From Anaspis maculata (Eukaryota; Arthropoda; Insecta; Coleoptera; Scraptiidae), in NCBI GenBank assembly GCA_949128115.1, contig OX421966.1, positions 1,550,001 through 1,614,000 of the forward strand: a DNA stretch of 64,000 bases. The letters are read 5' to 3'. Below are positions 58,640 to 64,000 of this stretch, one piece after another (the stretch's first letter is position 1; the number at the start of each line of letters is the position of its first letter). A model generated the notes under the pieces. That model saw only the letters and a list, made by a program, of their open reading frames with translations. It was not told the origin of the DNA and made no database searches. Made by a program: the position numbers and the translations under genes.

Positions 58640-61017
58640 AGCTTCAAACTAATGATTTTGGAATTCAAATTCGAGACTTGAACTTTGAACATAATTTTGG
58701 AGCCCAAAATTTTGAACTTCAACTTCCAACTTTGAACTACGAGCTTAGAACTGAAAATTGAAATCCCAAACCTGCATTTGTTCAACATCGAACTGCAAAC
58801 TCGAAACTTTGAGCTTATATTGAAATTGTTGAACTTTGAATTCACAACTTGAAATTTCAACCGCCAAATGACTTTTCCTCAACGCTAAATATAATTATTC
58901 TTGTCTCGCTTATTGGTTTTCGAACGATTGGCAGCTGGGGTGATTCTGCGAGAGCCATCATAAAAAAAATGGAAGAAGAATAACCGACATGGCAGACGAA
59001 CCTAAATCGACAGATTTTTGTTCAAAAAATTCGTCATAGAAATGCAAGTGCTGATGCTAGTTCGGTATTGGGCACGGTTATTTCTAGAAGATATTCGAAT
59101 GGAATTCTCGGCTTGTTGTTTCTGTTGAGTTTATTGTAAAACTGCACAATAAAAAACACTAAAATCTAATACAACGCGAAAAAAATTTTGAACTTGAAAC
59201 TCTGAACATTCAAATCTCAATGAAAGGACTCAACTCCAAATTTCCAACTTGGAATTTTCAACACAAAACTGAGCTCAAAACTAGGAGTTTGAACTTTGAA
59301 CTTTGAAAGTTGAAAATTGAAAGGTAAAATTGAGAGTGGAATGTTCAAAGTTTTACGTTGAAATTTGGAACCAAACAACCAAGAAACAACTCAACTTGAG
59401 TTTGAACTCCCAACTTCAAACCTCGAGCTTGGAACTTCAACATCAAACTTCCAACCTCCACTTTTCAATTTTAACTTGAAATTTCTAACTTTGAACTTGG
59501 AGTTGCAGCCTTCGAACTTGGAATCACAAACATCCTAATTTGAGCTTTCATCAGCAAGTTTTGAATTTCGAACTGAACAATCAATTCGTAACTTGGAAAA
59601 TTCAGCTTCAAACTTTTGTCTCACAAATTTGAGCTTGAGCTGACCTGAGAAACTTTTTGAATTCAAAACCTAGGTTATGAAACTTTGAAATTTGAGCTTG
59701 TGGTGACTATGAGTTTTGAATTCGATGATTGGAACTTTGGATCCTCCTCATTTCAACCTGAAATTACAGAATCATATCTTCCACTTCAAACCTGCATTTT
59801 AAACTTCAAACTTCACCGTTCAACCTTGAAGTGCAAGCTTCAAGCTTCAAGCTTTGAACTGAAAAGTTCCAACTTTCAGCCTCCAACCTAGAACTTCGAG
59901 CTTTTCACTCTGAACATAGAATTCTCAACTTGAACTTCGAAACTTTGAACTTGAAACTTGAATTTTCAAATCTCAAACTTTGAAGTGAAAGTTATGCATT
60001 TTGAATATTGGATTGAGAGTTGTTCTGAATTTTGAAGTTTTAGCTTGGAATTCAAAATTTTCATCTACAATATCAGATTTTGCAGTTCAAACCTCAAACT
60101 TCAAAGCTTTGGAATCCGAATTTCGAAATGCAAAATCAAAACTCCAAACTTTGATCGTTGAATGTGCTAATTTGAACTTCAATCTCAAAACTTCGAACCT
60201 TGCACTTTGGACTTCGAGCTTTCAACTTGAAACAATTTTTCTTCACCCCACAACAACTGTCAACTCCAAGCGTTCAGCTCAGAACTTTCACCTTCAAATG
60301 TTGGGCTCCTAAACTCAAAATTCAAGTTTTAAATTATACGGATTTCGAACTCAAAATTTTGGAAGGTGGATATTTAGAGGTGAAGTTTGAACTCGGAATT
60401 TGGAATTGTAGGTTAAAAGTTGGAAATTGCAGGCTGAAGTTGGAAGTTTTAAACCAGTTCAAGGTTGAAAATTTTCGCCTGCTCATCCACTTTAATTAAC
60501 GCACTATTTTTATTTTTTTTTGGAAAGCGTACATTGAGCTGTTTATTCCTCCTCAGATTCGACTACTTGAATTCAAATTTTTCTAGTTCCAGCCTTTCAA
60601 CATTCAACCTCAACCTATTGATTTTCAATCCTCCAAATTCCCATTCCTTACCTCCTTAGAATTATTATCTTTCATTGTCAAACTTTAACAATCATACTAT
60701 ACAATTTTATCCTTCAACCCTCACACTTCAAATATTGAATCTTGAAATTAGAACCTCCAGCTTTAGAATTCAAAGTCATAACTTCGAGCTTTGAGCTCCC
60801 AACTTGGAACTTTGGAGTCAAAACTTGAAACCTTGAGCTCTAAACCTACTATTTTGGATTTTGAACTTCAGTCACTGAATTTTAAACCCCGAATTCAGAA
60901 CTTTAACTGCAAATCTCGAAGAATTTGAGCTTGAAGCACCGACTTTTGAGTTTTGATATCCCAATATTGAACTTGAAACTTTAAGTTTCTAATTCCAAAT
61001 TCGAAATTCCAAACTGC
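58640..61017 (+). repeat. Segmental duplication, copy A
   Basis: The block 58640-59040 matches 63050-63410 and the block 60570-61017 matches 63545-63997, in the same order and orientation. Shared words include GCATTTGTTCAACATC, GATTGGCAGCTGG and TTCAGTCACTGAAT. Copy B lacks most of 59330-60560. Confidence 0.8.
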
Positions 61018-63049
61018 CAATTTTTCAATATCCAACTTCAAAATTCGAATCTCAAAGTGCAAATGAGGATTTCTGGATTCTCTGGTTGGAATTTGGCAAC
61101 TCAATAAAGTCCAGTTTCTGTATTTTGAATTCTAAAGCTCTGGATTCTGAATTTTTGAATTGAAGTTTTGGATTCTGAGCTTCAACTTCAAACTCAAAGC
61201 TTTGAAACTTTGAACTTCAAACTTCAAATTTTGAACCTCCAATTTTGAACGTTCAAAGTCAAACCGGCATCTTCCAGCCCGCAACTTCAAACTTGAAATT
61301 TTGAACTTTAAATTTGGAGTCTGGAATTTCGACCATGAAATTTCAAACTATTCACAGTTTGAATTTTCGAACCTCTAGCTTCAATCCTCAAATTTATAAG
61401 GTGGAGCTTTCAATTTGAAGCACTTATATCATCCAACTTTGAACTCAAGCTTCCAACCTGGAATTTGAATCAACAACTTGAAACGTAGGACTTAGAACTT
61501 GGAACTGTGAACTGAGCTCATAACTTTGACCTTCAAAATGCAAATTTGGAACTATGAAATTCTATCCTAAAGCTTACTATTTTAAGTTTCAAATTCTGAA
61601 TATTATGAACTTCATATTGCAAACTCTTAGCTTCAACTTTCTAACTGTGAGTTCTGAGCCCCACTCTCTCAACTTCAATCTCCAGCCTCAAACTTGAAAC
61701 TTCAATTCCAAAATTTTGAGCTTGTTACTTTGTGCTTCGGACTTCAAAATTTTCAATTTCCAAATAAGAGAGAACACTTTCAACTTGGAACTCAGAACTT
61801 GAAATTTTAAACGGTGAACCCAAAATTTCAAACTCCCAAACTTTCAGTATAAAGTTCTGAACTCCAAAATTCCAACTCCAAGCTTCGAATTTGAATCTTG
61901 GAACTCCTTCAGTTCAAGCTTTTGATTTTTAACTTGGAGTTTCAAACTCTCAGCCTGAAATTTTGAATTGAAAACTTGTAACGTAGAGATTCGAGCTTCG
62001 AACTTATAACTCCGAACCTAAAACTATAAGATGAGATGAGATCTTGAACTCTAAACCTGGAATTTTCACTCCAAACTTATTCAGCCCTCAACTTCAAACT
62101 TTAAACTCTGATCTGGAAGTTCCCAACTTTGAGCTTTGGACTCTGAATACTGATTGGAATTTCAAATTTTGAACTTGAAACTTGGAACTTCAAAACTTGA
62201 TAATCCAAGCATCAAATTCTGAATTTGCACTTTGGAATTCATACTGCGAATCCTGAGCTTAGAACTTCCAACTTCAAACTCAACTCTTAACTTGGAACTT
62301 GATTTCCAAAGCAAAAAATCTGTAATTTTCACTTTCAAACTTGACATTTTGATCTTCTAATTTTGTACGTTCATACTGTGAACTTTCAACTTTGATATTT
62401 GAATTTGAAGTTTTCAACTTTAAATTCGGAATTTCAAGTTTTGAAGTCAGAATTCCAAACTTCCGAACTTCCAGTATCAAGTTTTGAATTTTAAACTCCC
62501 GAAACTCCAAGCTTTGGATAAGTAAATCGAGACTTTCCACTTCAAGCTCCTATCTTGCAACTCTGAACTCGAACACTGAATTGAAAACCTAAAACTTGAG
62601 ACTTTCAGCTTTGAATCTTAAGCCTTGACATTCAAAATTTGAGCTCTCCTCAGCTAGCAATTCCAGGCAACAGAACTTTGATTCTCAATTTTCAGAATGT
62701 GAGCTCTGTACTTCAAACATTCATTCTCGAATTCCAAACTTCAAAATTGATTTTCAAACAGGAAACTGTCAACTCCAAACTTCGAACTACTTGAAACTCA
62801 AACTCTGAAGTAGAAACCTCTGGCTTCAAACCCTATTTTTTGAACTTCTCAATTAAGACGTTGAACTTTAGACTGAAAGTTTACATTTTTCAACTCTCAA
62901 CTTGAAACTACGAGCTGTCAACTTGAATTTTTGAACCTTCCATTTTCCAGTATCAAGTTTTGGATTCCAGACTTCAAGCTTTATACTTTGAATGCATAAC
63001 TTGGAATGTTTGAATGAAGCTTTAAACTAATAGTTTTGGTATCCTAATC

Positions 63050-63999
63050 CGAGACTTGAAGTTTGAACATAATTTTGGAGCCCAAAATTTTGAAATTCAA
63101 CTTCTAGCTTTGAACTACGAGCTTAGAACTCAAGAATTAATTTCCGAACCTGCATTTGTTCAACATCAAACTGCAAACTCGACACTTGGAGCTTTTAATT
63201 GAAATTGTTGAACTTTGAATTCATAACTTGGTATTTCAACCGCCAAATGACTATTCCTCAACGCTGAATATATTCTTGTCCCGCTTGGTTTTCAAACGAT
63301 TGGCAGCTGGAGTGATTCTGCGAGAGTCATCATAAAAAAAAATGGAAAAAGAATAACCGACGTGACAGACGAACCTGGATCGACAGAATTTTTGTTCCAA
63401 AAATCTCAATTTATGTTGAAATGAAAGGATTCAACTTCAAATTTTCAACTTGGAATTTTCAACACAAAACTGAGATTCAAACTGGAAGTTCGAACTTCAA
63501 ACTTTGATAGTTGAAAATTGGATGGTGGTGGATACATGAGTTTGAATTTTTCTAGTTCCCAACTTTCAACATTCAACCTCAACCCATAAATTTTCGATCC
63601 TCCAAATTCCCCTTCCTCACCTTCTAAGAATTTCCAACTCTCATTGTCAAACTTTCACATTCATATTATACAATTTCACCCTCCACCCCTTCACACTTCA
63701 AGTGATGAATCTCGAACTTAGAACTTTCAACTTCAGAATTTAAAGTCATAACCTCAAGTTTCGAGCTTCCAACTTAGAACTTTGGAGTCAAAACTTGAAA
63801 CTTTGAGCTCTAAACCTTCCATTTTGAATTTTGAACTTCAGTCACTGAATAATATAAAACCCCAAATTCAGAACTTCAACTGCGAATCTCGAAGAACTTG
63901 AGCTGGAAGCACCAATTTTTGAACTTTGATATCCCAATATTGAACTTGAAATTTTGAGTTTCTAATTCCAAATTCAAAATTCCAAACTCCCAAACTTCC
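63050..63999 (+). repeat. Segmental duplication, copy B (shortened, runs off the window)
   Basis: See copy A at 58640-61017. The jump in offset from about 4.4 kb to about 3.0 kb near 63520 places an internal deletion of about 1.2 kb in this copy, or an expansion in copy A. Confidence 0.8.
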
Positions 64000-64000
64000 A

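Larger units (their letters stand above)
57741..63999. repeat. Degenerate CTTCAAACTTGAAAC repeat field 2
   Basis: The same word family as 4728-5470, over more than 6 kb and running off the window. AACTT greatly outnumbers AAGTT on the plus strand, so the field is strand-biased. AA and TT steps recur at about 10 bp. Open frames up to 103 codons on both strands are by-products. The small non-repeat islands at 58878-59190 and 60495-60560 interrupt it. Confidence 0.85.

Overview
The window looks like gene-poor nuclear DNA of an arthropod. It is AT-rich, has no long open reading frame, no rRNA and no convincing tRNA gene, and carries tRNA-derived SINE-like elements with poly-A tails, a dead non-LTR retrotransposon end, many terminal-inverted-repeat (TIR) and foldback elements, and large blocks of degenerate short-period repeats. 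Frequent words such as TAGGTACCTA fit a hemipteran insect, but that is an impression, not a demonstration. I find no intact host gene; the only recognisable protein-coding piece is the broken C-terminal end of a reverse-transcriptase polyprotein near 24.2-24.7 kb. Most short open frames lie inside repeats that happen to lack stop codons, or are the two faces of inverted repeats.

Layout. 1-4.7 kb: a hairpin-rich minisatellite, a minus-strand SINE-like tRNA head and single-copy-looking DNA. 4.7-6.4 kb: two degenerate repeat blocks. 6.4-9.5 kb: a TIR element with 130-bp ends and a nested 146-bp inverted-repeat element. 9.5-11.76 kb: single-copy-looking DNA. 11.77-16.35 kb: composite unit 1, two directly repeated CCGG-rich hAT-like elements enclosing about 3.9 kb of degenerate repeats. 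16.8-18.6 kb: a long foldback element. 21.1-26.3 kb: a nested set of inverted repeats hosting a SINE, two small foldbacks and the LINE fragment. 27.0-32.5 kb: composite unit 2, two directly repeated 0.8-kb hAT-like elements enclosing 3.9 kb. 33.3-55.8 kb: two opposite hAT-type ends, between which lie a SINE, a MITE, a tandem array of about 2.7-kb monomers (six full, one partial; 34.3-51.0 kb) and a 3.5-kb degenerate repeat field. 55.8-57.7 kb: single-copy-looking DNA. 57.7-64 kb: another degenerate repeat field with an internal duplication that runs off the window.

The most interesting signal is shared by the two composite units. In each, two same-orientation TIR elements flank an interior; the 8 bp outside the left copy equal the 8 bp outside the right copy, and the 8 bp on the two inner sides also match each other (exactly in unit 2, 6 of 8 in unit 1). 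Two ordinary insertions cannot produce this. It is what one expects if a circular DNA carrying one element recombined into a chromosomal copy, or if a unit from a tandem array was transposed using the outer ends of two element copies. In unit 2 the inner flanks rejoin into sequence resembling the satellite, and the interior holds an inverted copy of the 2.7-kb monomer that is tandemly arrayed a few kb away. This links satellite DNA, possible circles and hAT ends in one locus.
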